Shown here: one piece after another, positions 43,033 through 51,326 of the stretch
How the letters are laid out: every line of letters begins with the position of its first letter
Numbering within the stretch: the stretch's first letter is position 1
DNA from: UBA5195 sp034432755
Lineage (GTDB): Bacteria; Chloroflexota; Anaerolineae; Anaerolineales; Villigracilaceae
Direction: 5' to 3'
Assembly (NCBI GenBank): GCA_034432755.1
Contig: DAOUBQ010000077.1
Span: forward strand, 1 to 64,000
DNA: 64,000 nt
Notes under the pieces: model-generated
Told to the model about the DNA's origin: nothing
Databases searched by the model: none
The model's input: the letters and a program-made list of their open reading frames with translations, nothing else
Program-made: the position numbers and the translations under genes

Positions 43033-43091
43033 GGTTTGCTCCATTCGGAGTCTAAAATTTCACCCGGGGTCCTCAATCTCCCGGTTTTGGG

Positions 43092-43547
43092 CTAATCGCT
43101 GTGCATTTCACGCGCCTGTTCACGGGCCTGGTCGCGTTGGGCAATCGAATTGCGCTTGTCGTGCAGTTTTTTGCCTTTGGCCAGGGCAATTTCGAGTTTG
43201 GCGCGCCCATTTTTGAGGTAGACCTTGAGCGGTACGATGGTTACGCCTTTTTGGCGGACATCGTTCCACAGCCGGCGAATCTCTTTTTTATGCAGCAACA
43301 GGCGGCGGCGGCGTTTCGGGTCATGGTTGAAGCGGTTGGCCTCACGGTAGGGGGCAATGTGCGCCTCCACCAGCCAGGCTTCGCTTCCATCGGTCTCCAC
43401 GTAGGCTTCTGCCAGGCTGACCTGCCCGGCGCGAATCGATTTGATTTCACTGCCTTGCAGGGCCAGCCCGGCCTCGAAATGCTCCATCAGGAAATATTCG
43501 AACCCGGCTTTGCGGTTGGTGGCAACAACTTTGATGTTCTCTGGCAT
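43092..43547 (-). CDS. smpB: SsrA-binding protein SmpB
   Basis: A 151-residue protein that escorts tmRNA to stalled ribosomes. The beta-barrel core shows ATNRKAGFEYFLMEHFEAGLALQGSEIKSIRAGQVSL, AHIAPYREANRFNHDPKRRRRLLLHKKEI and PLKVYLKNGRAKLEIALAKGKK. The C-terminal basic tail (RNSIAQRDQAREQAREMHSD) is the helix that forms on the ribosome. The ATG at 43547 is preferred over a TTG two codons upstream. No tmRNA gene was recognised nearby. The preceding MFS gene stops 53 nt upstream. Confidence 0.95.
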   Translation of the reverse strand: MPENIKVVATNRKAGFEYFLMEHFEAGLALQGSEIKSIRAGQVSLAEAYVETDGSEAWLVEAHIAPYREANRFNHDPKRRRRLLLHKKEIRRLWNDVRQKGVTIVPLKVYLKNGRAKLEIALAKGKKLHDKRNSIAQRDQAREQAREMHSD

Positions 43548-43600
43548 AGTCAATGGATGTTATCACGAGATTCAAAAAATGTAATGCGTAATTTATTCTG

Positions 43601-44911
43601 CTATCCCCACCTGAGGATGGCAAACCCGGCCAGCCCGCGCAGGATGCCGAACAGGAGCAGCGCCGCGGAAAGCCCAATCCAATCTGCGATGGCAGGGCCG
43701 CCCAGCGAACCGAGCAGGGTGCAGGCGTTGAGAACAACGGTGTACCAGGCCAGGTGCGCAGGGCGGTCGTTTTCAGGGATGTTTTCGAGCAGGTAATTGG
43801 CATACGTGCCGCCGACCAAGGCCCAGGCCAGGCCGCCCAGCGCCGAAAGGCCGTAGAAATGCCAGATGCTGGAGGAAAGCGCGAGCAGGGTGGGGTAGGC
43901 GGCCATTCCCATCACGCCCCAGCCGGTGATGTTTTTGTGTCCGGCGCGGCGCACCAGGCGGTTGAGTTGCGTAGAGCCAATGAGAACCGTCAGGTAGAAA
44001 ATGGCCGTCCCGATGCCGATATGTTCATCGGTCAATTGCAGAGAGCGCACATAGGCGATGGGAAAGAGCGGGATGGCGAGAAACTGCGACAGGTGGAAGG
44101 CGAACATGACCAGCAGTATGGCGCGAAACGGTGTTTTCAGGATGTCGAGGCGCAGGGTATCGCGGAGGGTGGTTTGGGGAGAGGACGCGCGTGAAACGGG
44201 CGATTCTGGCGGCGCGGGGGAGGCCGGGGATGCGGATTCTCGTTCGTTTGACGGCGAAACAGGCTCGTGACCGGTTTTTTTCGACAGCGGGCGGACGAAC
44301 CAGAGATGCAGGCTGCTCATCGCGCCGCCCACAACCCCAATCAAAAAAATAATCTGATAACCCAGCGGGAAAGCGACCCGGTCGAGCAGGTAGCCGCTGA
44401 CGAGCGAGGTCAGGATGAATGTGACCGAGAGCAGCACATTGCGCGTCCCAGCGACGTGTGCGCGCCACTCAGAGGGAACCGCGGCGGCAAACAGGGCGTT
44501 GAAGCCCAGGCCAACCACTGTCAGAGGGATGCCCATCAGGAAGTTGATGACGATGAGCGCCCAGATTTCTCCCTGGTTGTCTGCGCCAAACATGAACGGC
44601 AGGAATACCCAGAGAAGGTATCCGGCCCGGTAGGCCACGGCGGTCCAGAAGACGGCTTTTTCGACCGGGCGTCTTTCGAGCCAGCGCCCGGCGGGGATGG
44701 CAAGCACCAGGTTGACGGCGGCGGTGAGCGCACTCAGCAGCCCAATTTGCAATCCGCTGGCGCCCAGACGCGCGGCATAGACGGTCAGGAAGTTGACGGC
44801 GCTGCCGGCCAACAGGCCATACCAGGCAATGTCGAAGTACAGATGTGTAAAATTCTGGCGGTATTCTGCAGGAACGGAGGGCGGGTTGAACAGGTGGCTG
44901 ATGTGTTTCAC
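43601..44911 (-). CDS. MFS transporter
   Basis: A 436-residue transporter with about 12 membrane helices in two six-helix halves and a charged central loop (about 225-260, KKTGHEPVSPSNERESASPASPAPPESP). PAGRWLERRPVEKAVFWTAVAYRAGY and GFNALFAAAVPSEWRAHVAGTRNVLL fit the motif A and motif B regions of MFS drug/metabolite exporters. The substrate is unknown. The start is GTG, 7 nt after TATAAT, so leaderless. Two Cys-free, Pro/Ser-rich stretches in the loop are unusual. Confidence 0.88.
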   Translation of the reverse strand: MKHISHLFNPPSVPAEYRQNFTHLYFDIAWYGLLAGSAVNFLTVYAARLGASGLQIGLLSALTAAVNLVLAIPAGRWLERRPVEKAVFWTAVAYRAGYLLWVFLPFMFGADNQGEIWALIVINFLMGIPLTVVGLGFNALFAAAVPSEWRAHVAGTRNVLLSVTFILTSLVSGYLLDRVAFPLGYQIIFLIGVVGGAMSSLHLWFVRPLSKKTGHEPVSPSNERESASPASPAPPESPVSRASSPQTTLRDTLRLDILKTPFRAILLVMFAFHLSQFLAIPLFPIAYVRSLQLTDEHIGIGTAIFYLTVLIGSTQLNRLVRRAGHKNITGWGVMGMAAYPTLLALSSSIWHFYGLSALGGLAWALVGGTYANYLLENIPENDRPAHLAWYTVVLNACTLLGSLGGPAIADWIGLSAALLLFGILRGLAGFAILRWG

Positions 44912-44918
44912 GCGGCTG

Positions 44919-44924
44919 ATTATA
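44919..44924 (-). promoter_or_regulatory. -10 box of the MFS gene
   Basis: TATAAT on the minus strand, 7 nt before the GTG start. Leaderless geometry. Confidence 0.55.
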
Positions 44925-45060
44925 TCGCCCTGGCGGTGTATCGTGATAGTTTGCCCGAACCAGCCGTATGGCAGGCTTCACTGTGGGGCGCTTTGCAAAA
45001 GGCAGCGGTACATGCAGGTCGTATTGAGAATGGTTGGGCTTACGATGGCCCTGCAACTCT

Positions 45061-45693
45061 TTACAATGGAACAAACTGAACTTTATCCCCTGGTGTGAAC
45101 AGGAAGGGTGGCTCACGCATGGGGTCGAACAAGGTCAGCAGCGTGCGCCCGACCAGCCGCCAGCCGCCGGGCGACTCTACTGGGTAGATGCCGGTCTGAA
45201 CCCCGGCCAGGGCCACGCTGCCTGCCGGAACTTTTGGGCGTGGCGTCTCCATGCGTGGGACGCGCAAGGCTTCGGGCAGGCTGCCGAGGTAGGGGAAGCC
45301 GGGTGTGAATCCCATCATGTAAACGGTATAGATGGTTTGAGTATGCAAGCGGATGACTTCATCAACGGTCAGGCGGCAATGCGCGGCCACAAAATCCAGG
45401 TCTGGGCCATCGTAAATGACCGGTACTTCGACTGTTTTGACGGGGCGGGAGGCGCTTTCGGTGGCAAGGTTGATATGGGATTCCAGCCAGTCGCAGACCT
45501 GGGCGTGAGTCAGTGCGAGCGGGTTGTAATGAATGGATAGCGAAGCATAGCCGGGGACGGTTTCGAGCAGGCCGGGAAGCGGGTTGAGGGTTAGGGCTGC
45601 TGCCAGAAGATGCACCTGGCGGTTGATGGTTGGTTCGATGGATTCACCGAGACGCAGTAAAATAGCCGAGTCGGAAAGTGGGAGGATTTGCAT
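45061..45693 (-). CDS. pxpB: 5-oxoprolinase subunit B-like protein (PxpB/KipI)
   Basis: A 210-residue member of the PxpB/KipI family. AILLRLGESIEPTINRQVHLLAAAL, a VPGYASLSIHYNP segment, TVYMMGFTPGFPYLGSLPEALRVPRMETPRPKVPAGSVALAGVQTGIYPVESPGGWRLVGRT match the conserved cyclophilin-like core. In bacteria PxpB works with PxpA and PxpC to hydrolyse 5-oxoproline to glutamate. Neither partner is next to it here, so it is an orphan or the partners lie elsewhere. The ATG at 45693 is chosen by family length; the frame extends 27 codons further. It is divergent from the patatin gene. Confidence 0.85.
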   Translation of the reverse strand: MQILPLSDSAILLRLGESIEPTINRQVHLLAAALTLNPLPGLLETVPGYASLSIHYNPLALTHAQVCDWLESHINLATESASRPVKTVEVPVIYDGPDLDFVAAHCRLTVDEVIRLHTQTIYTVYMMGFTPGFPYLGSLPEALRVPRMETPRPKVPAGSVALAGVQTGIYPVESPGGWRLVGRTLLTLFDPMREPPFLFTPGDKVQFVPL

Positions 45694-45879
45694 ATCAAGA
45701 ACTTTCTGCCGAAGGGCCGCAGCAGGAACTGTTTTGGCGGGCCAGTTCCGCATAATGTTTGCGCACGCCTTCATGGCTGTGGGTTGGGGCGAAATGCTTG
45801 ACAGGTTTCTTGAAAAATTCTATAGTCAAGTCAACCGGTTGTGGAACGTTCAACCAGCGCCGGGCAGGAGGCAGACGAG

Positions 45880-47034
45880 ATGCAGCCATTGCGAGCGTTA
45901 ATTCTTTCAGGAGGCGGGGGGCGCGGCGCGTTCCATGCGGGCGTCTATAAATATCTCATGCAAGCCAGCAAACCCGGCCTGGATGCCAGCCATGCCGGAG
46001 CCTGGGACCCGCAGGTGGTGGTCGGCACTTCGATTGGCGCGGTGAACGGCGCGGCAATTGTGCAAGGCATGACGCCGGAGCAGTTGGAGCAAATTTGGAT
46101 TGAGTTACAGGAGAAGGACATTGAGGGTCTGCCGCCGGGGATGCGCTCACTGGGACGCTGGCTGGCGCGGCGGATATTTCGGGAAATCATTGGCGCGGAC
46201 CTGCCGCAGGTGCCGCCGGAACTCTCAGCCACGCGCCCGCCCTCCAAATTTTGGCCGCCCCTGCCGCTGCTGCCCGCCTGTTTGGGAGAGCGTTTGATTG
46301 GACGCTGGATTAACTTGTTGGATACCGGCCCCCTGCGCCAGACGTTGATTAAAAAAATGGGTTTAAGTGTTGAAAAACTGGCCGCCAGCCCAAAGACTCT
46401 CCTGATAGCCGCCACCAACGTCCAGACTGGAGAGCGGACGATGTTTAGCAACCGTCCTATCGTGCGGCGCGAAACCGGTGCGGTGCGTGAAGACATCTAC
46501 CCCGGCATCAACGTGGACCGAATCGTCGCCAGTTGTTCGATTCCGCTGGTTTATCCCTGGACGTATGACGCCCCGACCCGCGCTTTTTATTGGGATGGGG
46601 CGGTGGTCGCCAACACCCCGCTTGGCTCGGCTTTCGATGCGTTTGGCGATGTTCCGATGGATGCGCCGGTGGAAGTGGTGGTGGTGTTGATGACTCCCTG
46701 GTGGAAGGCGGGCGAAACCCCACCCAATGGCGCGCGCCAGATGCCCGAATCGTTTGGCGATGCGATTACCTGGGCGCTCGATTGGGTGCTGTTGGCTTCC
46801 TTTCGGGAGCGTTTGCGGCTGATTGAGGCGTATAACCGCTTTGCCGAGCAAGAACGCGCTCGGGGGCAGGGGCCATACCAGTATCGCCAGGTTAAAGTGA
46901 TGATTGTTGCCCCGCCCGAGTTCCTGCCCGCGGCGCGGATTATTGATTATGACCGGGAGAAGTCCATCGAGTTAATTGAAATGGGATACCAGGCGGCCAA
47001 ACGAGTTTTTGAGAGTGAGTTTGGTGTTTCATAG
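45880..47034 (+). CDS. Patatin-like phospholipase
   Basis: A 384-residue patatin. Oxyanion motif SGGGGRGAFHAGVY (about 10-22), nucleophile VVGTSIGAVNG (Ser51) and dyad aspartate in FYWDGAVVANTPLGSAF (about 239). A Pro-rich stretch (about 115-140) inserts before the second half, which continues to a helical C-terminus (about 295-384). Patatins hydrolyse phospholipid acyl chains. There is no signal peptide. ATG 45880 follows AGGAGG at 8 nt; a GTG 13 codons earlier is possible. Downstream is a hairpin (47048-47076) that could end the transcript. Confidence 0.9.
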   Translation: MQPLRALILSGGGGRGAFHAGVYKYLMQASKPGLDASHAGAWDPQVVVGTSIGAVNGAAIVQGMTPEQLEQIWIELQEKDIEGLPPGMRSLGRWLARRIFREIIGADLPQVPPELSATRPPSKFWPPLPLLPACLGERLIGRWINLLDTGPLRQTLIKKMGLSVEKLAASPKTLLIAATNVQTGERTMFSNRPIVRRETGAVREDIYPGINVDRIVASCSIPLVYPWTYDAPTRAFYWDGAVVANTPLGSAFDAFGDVPMDAPVEVVVVLMTPWWKAGETPPNGARQMPESFGDAITWALDWVLLASFRERLRLIEAYNRFAEQERARGQGPYQYRQVKVMIVAPPEFLPAARIIDYDREKSIELIEMGYQAAKRVFESEFGVS

Positions 47035-47047
47035 GTTGATGAAAAAT

Positions 47048-47076
47048 GGCTCTTCCGTAATGGACGGGAAAGAGCC
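47048..47076 (+). terminator. Hairpin after patatin gene
   Basis: GGCTCTT (47048-47054) pairs with AAGAGCC (47070-47076), extended by CCGT/ACGG with a 2-nt bulge. No T run, so termination is uncertain. Confidence 0.35.
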
Positions 47077-47137
47077 TTACCACAAAGGACGCATTGTTTA
47101 TGGAGGCTCCTATATATATAAGGTTTTTTCGGTGAAG

Positions 47138-48226
47138 TTATGGGTGTTTTTTTCCCTGTAAAATCATCACTTCATACAGGGCCGGGCCGCGCTCGGTGGC
47201 ATGCAGGCCGCCTATATGCAAGGACATCACCAGTTCGGCCTGGAAGCGGAAGTAGTATGGGTTGGTGAACAAGCGCAATAGGGCGCGCTTCCAGGCCGGG
47301 AAACTCGCTAGCAGGCTGAAGGCTTCGATGGGTTGCGGCTGCCGCAGGCTGATGTGAACGCTATCGTTGGCATCTTGCCAGTGGAAATCAACCTCGCGCG
47401 GCCAGGCGCGCCCGCCCAGATGTGGGACGAAATCGCAGGCTTTCATCGTTAGTTTTGAGCCGTCGCCGGTGAGAACCTGGTCTCCCTTTGCCAGCAGGAA
47501 AACCGGCATTCGCGTATAGCCATACGCTTGCGCGGCGATTTGCTCGACATAAATAAGCGTGTAGTCGGCAATTCGGGCGCGGCCCCAGTACCAGTGGTCC
47601 ATCACTTCGTTCAGGCCGATGTTGCCCCAGTTATGGTCGTGGTAGCCCACGCCGCTGACCGGATGGATTTCGCCATCGCAGTCAATCGTTCCAGATACTG
47701 TGCCGTAGGGGACGGCGGGCAGCCAGGCGAAGTAATGATTGAGGTCGCTAAAGTATGATTTTCCGGCGCCGGGCCGCCAGGGCGGGACCAGGCCGCTGAA
47801 GGTCAGGTTGATGGTGATGGGGCCAAAACCGGTTGCCGGGTCGGCTTCCATTTCTATATGCAATTGATAGGTATGTAAGTCGCCCTGAACGCGGTTGGGG
47901 CCGATGGTCACGTCGCAGGTCTCGCGCGCGGCTTGGAACTGCGCGGGGGGGAAGAAGGCTGAGCGAGAGATTCGTCCGCTATTCGGGCAGTTGAGGGTGA
48001 GCAGGATGACCGGCTTGAGCGGGCCGTTGCGTTCCAGGATGGGTTTGGTGGCGAAGACAATTACGACCGTTGCGCCGTTGTCGAGATGGGCGTCGAAATA
48101 CCACCACTCGAAAGAGCCGGGGCCGGTCTCGGCGCGCAGGCCGTCTTCCCAGGGTTGAATGGTCTCGGTCAGGCCCTCGCGGGCCAGGAATTCTGGTGTC
48201 ACGCCAAAAAAGATGGGTTTTGCCAT
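47138..48226 (-). CDS. CrtC/AttH-like lipocalin-fold protein
   Basis: A 362-residue protein of the carotenoid 1,2-hydratase (CrtC)/AttH family. FEWWYFDAHLDNGATVVIVFATKP (about 38-60) and VSGVGYHDHNWGNIGLNEVMDHWYWGRARIADYTLIY (about 190-225) are the family signatures, with D-H and aromatic residues lining the barrel. In carotenoid pathways CrtC adds water to the psi end of carotenoids; other members act on unrelated lipids. No carotenoid gene is nearby, so the substrate is open. No signal peptide. The start ATG abuts the stop of DUF1786 (TGA then ATG), so they are one unit. Confidence 0.84.
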   Translation of the reverse strand: MAKPIFFGVTPEFLAREGLTETIQPWEDGLRAETGPGSFEWWYFDAHLDNGATVVIVFATKPILERNGPLKPVILLTLNCPNSGRISRSAFFPPAQFQAARETCDVTIGPNRVQGDLHTYQLHIEMEADPATGFGPITINLTFSGLVPPWRPGAGKSYFSDLNHYFAWLPAVPYGTVSGTIDCDGEIHPVSGVGYHDHNWGNIGLNEVMDHWYWGRARIADYTLIYVEQIAAQAYGYTRMPVFLLAKGDQVLTGDGSKLTMKACDFVPHLGGRAWPREVDFHWQDANDSVHISLRQPQPIEAFSLLASFPAWKRALLRLFTNPYYFRFQAELVMSLHIGGLHATERGPALYEVMILQGKKHP

Positions 48227-49375
48227 TCAGGCCTCCGTATCCCAGGGGGCAGTTCCCTGCGCTATTCCAGAGAGCGATTTGCGGAGCGGTTGGGTTTGTT
48301 CGGGCAGTAAATCGGCGGCGGCGGCCAGCAGGCCGAAGTTGCCCGCCATCATCATATCGCCAAAGGGGACGGCAAAATAGGGACGCAGACGGGAATCTGG
48401 ATGGAAGAGTGCGCGGCGCGGGCCGGTGACGGCCACGCCCCAGCCGTCTTTTCTCAGTTCGAGCGGCGTTTTGTCGTAAACCAGCGCGCCGTGTCCCATG
48501 TCGTCGAATACGTCTTGGTGGGTGAGTGTGCCATTGGCCAGGCGCAGCAGGAGCGATTCGAGTTTGGGCAGGTTGATTTCGCCGGTGTGATGCTCAAAGA
48601 CGCCCTCGATGCCGGTTTCGCCCAGTCGGAAAGCCAGGCAGTGGAAATTGCCGATATTGGCAATCAGTTTGCGCGGGCGGGCGGCCACCTGCGGGTCGAA
48701 GGTGGCGCCCAATATGGCGGCGGGTGCGGTGTCCATCACCAACAGGGGCGCGTCTATTTTTTGCGCTGAATCTGCCACCGCTTGCAGGCGAGTCATGATG
48801 GGCGGAATGTCGTCGGCGAGGTAGGCAAATGCGGTCAGTGCGTTTTCCTCGCGGATGCGCTCATCGAGGTAATCGAAGCGGAATTGCCGGTCGGAGATGC
48901 CGGGCGGTGAATTGCCATGGTCAAAGACGGCCACACAGACGGCAGCCAGGTCGGTGAGCGAGACGCCGAAGCGGGCAAAGGTTTCTGAGAGCAAGGGAAA
49001 GTCGAAGTCTTTGAGGGTGAGAGACTGAACGTTGGAGGGCAAACGAGCAGCCTCGTCTTCAGAAATGAGCCGAATGCCCATCTTTTTGACCTTTTCCAGC
49101 TCGTCGTCTATTGTTTTGGCGGCTTCGGGTGTGGCGAAGATGGGCAGCCCCGCCCTGGCATGGTCGCGGGCGGCCCAGGCGGAGGGGCCGCCGCCCATCA
49201 TCTGACCGGTGAGCAGCAGGGTCTCACCGCGCCGGGTGGCCTCGCGGATGCGGTTGTGAATCATCATGGTTGGGGAGGGAAGCACCAGTTTGAAGCCGTT
49301 TTCTAAATCGAGCCGGGAATCGTAGAGTAAGACATCTTGCGTGCCGGTGCCAACATCAACCGTGAGGATTTTCAT
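48227..49375 (-). CDS. DUF1786 family protein (ASKHA-like)
   Basis: A 382-residue protein. MKILTVDVGTGTQDVLLYDS is an actin/hexokinase-type phosphate loop, and MDTAPAAILGATFD with ANIGNFHCLAFRLG resembles the second phosphate loop and adenosine motif. DUF1786 proteins are sometimes annotated as pyruvate formate-lyase activating related, without proof. Its coupling to a CrtC-like protein is not something I recall from the family. AGGA lies about 9 nt before the ATG. It is the first gene of a two-gene unit, 219 nt after the SorC regulator gene. Confidence 0.82.
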   Translation of the reverse strand: MKILTVDVGTGTQDVLLYDSRLDLENGFKLVLPSPTMMIHNRIREATRRGETLLLTGQMMGGGPSAWAARDHARAGLPIFATPEAAKTIDDELEKVKKMGIRLISEDEAARLPSNVQSLTLKDFDFPLLSETFARFGVSLTDLAAVCVAVFDHGNSPPGISDRQFRFDYLDERIREENALTAFAYLADDIPPIMTRLQAVADSAQKIDAPLLVMDTAPAAILGATFDPQVAARPRKLIANIGNFHCLAFRLGETGIEGVFEHHTGEINLPKLESLLLRLANGTLTHQDVFDDMGHGALVYDKTPLELRKDGWGVAVTGPRRALFHPDSRLRPYFAVPFGDMMMAGNFGLLAAAADLLPEQTQPLRKSLSGIAQGTAPWDTEA

Positions 49376-49454
49376 TGGGGCAGTCCTGTTAAGACGAGGT
49401 TGAGATTATCTTACCAGATTGTTGCTGGCATTTCCAAGAGGCAGTTTGTGTAAA

Positions 49455-49574
49455 GCCCCTACACGGTGGACAGAATGTTTTTCTCCCGCTTTTTGTGCGG
49501 CTCATCCTGAAAATCTTGCCTGTCGGGATTGTTTTTAAGCCCGAAATCGGACGTTGAGAGCCCACTGTAGGGGC
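49455..49574. repeat. Possible MITE-like element with inverted ends
   Basis: GCCCCTAC (49455-49462) and GTAGGGGC (49567-49574) are inverted ends about 120 nt apart, extended imperfectly inward (ACACGGTGG versus CCCACTGT). The same ends close the hairpin at 5051-5077. No flanking target-site duplication was confirmed. Confidence 0.4.
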
Positions 49575-49594
49575 GCAGGGGGATGGCTGAATGG

Positions 49595-50584
49595 TTATGC
49601 CTGGCTTGTCTTTGGGGAGGGGCTGCCTGTTTTCGCCAACATTTCAGCGGTTTGCTGGTCGGTAATGAGGACATTGATTAATTTTCCGCGCAAGGCGGCC
49701 TGAATGGCCTCGAGTTTTTCTGTGCCGCCTGCTACGCCGACGACGCGCGGGATGTTGCGTAGTTGGTGAAGGTCAATGCCGATAATGCGCTCGTTTAATT
49801 CGACCTGTATTGGTTGCCCTTGCCCGTCCATAAAGCGGTTGGCAATGTCGCCGACTGCGCCAGCCCGAATCGTTTCTTGAATATCTGCTTCGGTGAGGAT
49901 GGTTTCGTCACGGGTGGCGATGGTGTAGGAGTTGAGCGACCCAATGCCAACAAAGGCCAGGGTAATCTCTGGCAGGAGTTGCATGGCGGCGCGGACGTGT
50001 TCATCCATCAGGTACACGTCGCGCGTGTCACGGCTGCGCACCACGCCTGGCGCGGGCAGCAGCGCCAGTTTGCAGGCGAGCGTGCGCGCCATAGCGCGGC
50101 ACAATTCGGTGGCGTGCGCTTCGGATTCGGGTTTGCCAATGCCGCCGGTCATCTGAACGATGCGCACATCGGGCAAATGGCGAGGTTCAAGGGCGGCAAC
50201 CATGCCCCGGATGGTGTATCCCCACGAGACGCCAACCACATCCTCTGGCGAAATCACCCGCAACAGGTAGGCCGCTGCCGCTGCGCCCAGTTCGCGCGCG
50301 ATGATGGGCGGGGAGGAGGGGGCAGGTATATCTACAATAATGGTTTCTTGCAAGTTGAATTGCTGTTCGAGGGCGTTTTCTAGTGCGGCGTAGGTGCCAG
50401 AAGGCGGCACAACCATGATTTTCACAATCCCCATTTCGCGCGCTTGTGCTAACAGCCGAGAGATGGTGGCGCGTGAAATGCGCAAGCGCTGAACAATTTC
50501 ATCCTGGTTGAGATTGTCTTCATAATATAGTTTGCTGACTTTGGTTAACAGGCGCAGGTCGGGTCGGTTTTTGGAGCGCGGCAT
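49595..50584 (-). CDS. SorC/DeoR-type sugar-responsive regulator
   Basis: A 329-residue transcription factor. The helix-turn-helix is LYYEDNLNQDEIVQRLRISRATISRLLAQAREMGIVKI (about 20-57). The sugar-phosphate-binding domain (about 65-325) shows VGVSWGYTIRGMVAAL, QMTGGIGKPESEAHATELC, FVGIGSLNSYTIA, GAVGDIANRFMDGQG and GVAGGTEKLEAIQAALRGKLINVLITDQQTAEMLA. SorC proteins respond to a phosphorylated sugar and act as activator or repressor. A sibling regulator, partly in the window, lies at the far end of the locus. The start has a GAGAAGCCC site. It opens the locus nearest to the rpe-like gene, same strand, 73 nt after it. Confidence 0.9.
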   Translation of the reverse strand: MPRSKNRPDLRLLTKVSKLYYEDNLNQDEIVQRLRISRATISRLLAQAREMGIVKIMVVPPSGTYAALENALEQQFNLQETIIVDIPAPSSPPIIARELGAAAAAYLLRVISPEDVVGVSWGYTIRGMVAALEPRHLPDVRIVQMTGGIGKPESEAHATELCRAMARTLACKLALLPAPGVVRSRDTRDVYLMDEHVRAAMQLLPEITLAFVGIGSLNSYTIATRDETILTEADIQETIRAGAVGDIANRFMDGQGQPIQVELNERIIGIDLHQLRNIPRVVGVAGGTEKLEAIQAALRGKLINVLITDQQTAEMLAKTGSPSPKTSQA

Positions 50585-50657
50585 GGGCTTCTCGGCAGAA
50601 AAGATGAGATGGATTATACCCCTCTCGTTCTAATGCGTAATGAGAATGGGTGAAAGG

Positions 50658-51326
50658 TTAAACTGGCGACTGAACTGCATTGTGCAGCGATTGGATGCCC
50701 TCCGCAATACCGCCGGGGTAATGGAAAATTGCGCTGCCGCTGACGAAGGCGCGCGCTCCAGCCCGGTAGGCTTCTGGCAAATTTTGGCAGGTCATCCCGC
50801 CATCTACCTGGAGGATGGCGGAGGAGTGATTCTCGGTAAGGAAACGGGCAGTGCGGCTGATTTTGGCGGCCATTTCAGGGAACCAGCCTTGCCCTGAAAA
50901 GCCGGGGTTGTTTCCTAAAATCAAGACAACATCTAACAGATGTACCACCTCGCGCAGACTCTCGACCGGCGTGGCCGGGTTGAGCGCTGTGCCTGCTTTG
51001 CAACCCGCCGCGCGGATGGTCTGCAAAGTCCGGTACAGGTGTGGACAGGTCTCGACGTGGACGGTAATGTAGTTCGCGCCACCAGCGATGAAGGCCGGGA
51101 TGAGCGCATCCGGGTTGGCAATCATCAGGTGGACATCGATTGGCAAATGGGTGTGTTTTTTGACGACGGGGAGAATGAAGGGGCCAAAACTCAGGTTGGG
51201 GACGAAGTGACCGTCCATTACATCCACATGAATCCAATCTGCGCCAGCCTGTTCAAGGGCGGCAAGTTGCTCGCCCAGGCAGGAGAAATCAGCCGAGAGG
51301 ATGGATGGCGCTATTAAGATGCTCAT
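50658..51326 (-). CDS. Ribulose-phosphate 3-epimerase-like enzyme
   Basis: A 222-residue TIM barrel of the Rpe family. IAPSILSADFSCLGEQL, WIHVDVMDGHFVPNLSFGP (catalytic Asp and metal histidines), DVHLMIANPD, ITVHVETC and ILQVDGGMTCQN (second catalytic Asp) are present. The phosphate loop reads ILGNNPGFSGQGW where Rpe has VMTVNPGFGGQ. This variant, with the neighbouring isomerase and kinase, suggests a ketose-phosphate epimerase other than the housekeeping Rpe, for example on a hexulose or pentulose phosphate (inference). The ATG overlaps the preceding stop by ATGA, so translation is coupled. Confidence 0.87.
   Translation of the reverse strand: MSILIAPSILSADFSCLGEQLAALEQAGADWIHVDVMDGHFVPNLSFGPFILPVVKKHTHLPIDVHLMIANPDALIPAFIAGGANYITVHVETCPHLYRTLQTIRAAGCKAGTALNPATPVESLREVVHLLDVVLILGNNPGFSGQGWFPEMAAKISRTARFLTENHSSAILQVDGGMTCQNLPEAYRAGARAFVSGSAIFHYPGGIAEGIQSLHNAVQSPV

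Noticed and set aside
43092..43600. tmRNA gene beside smpB
   Set aside because: Looked for the tmRNA ends and the Ala-rich tag reading near smpB and found none in the flanking sequence.
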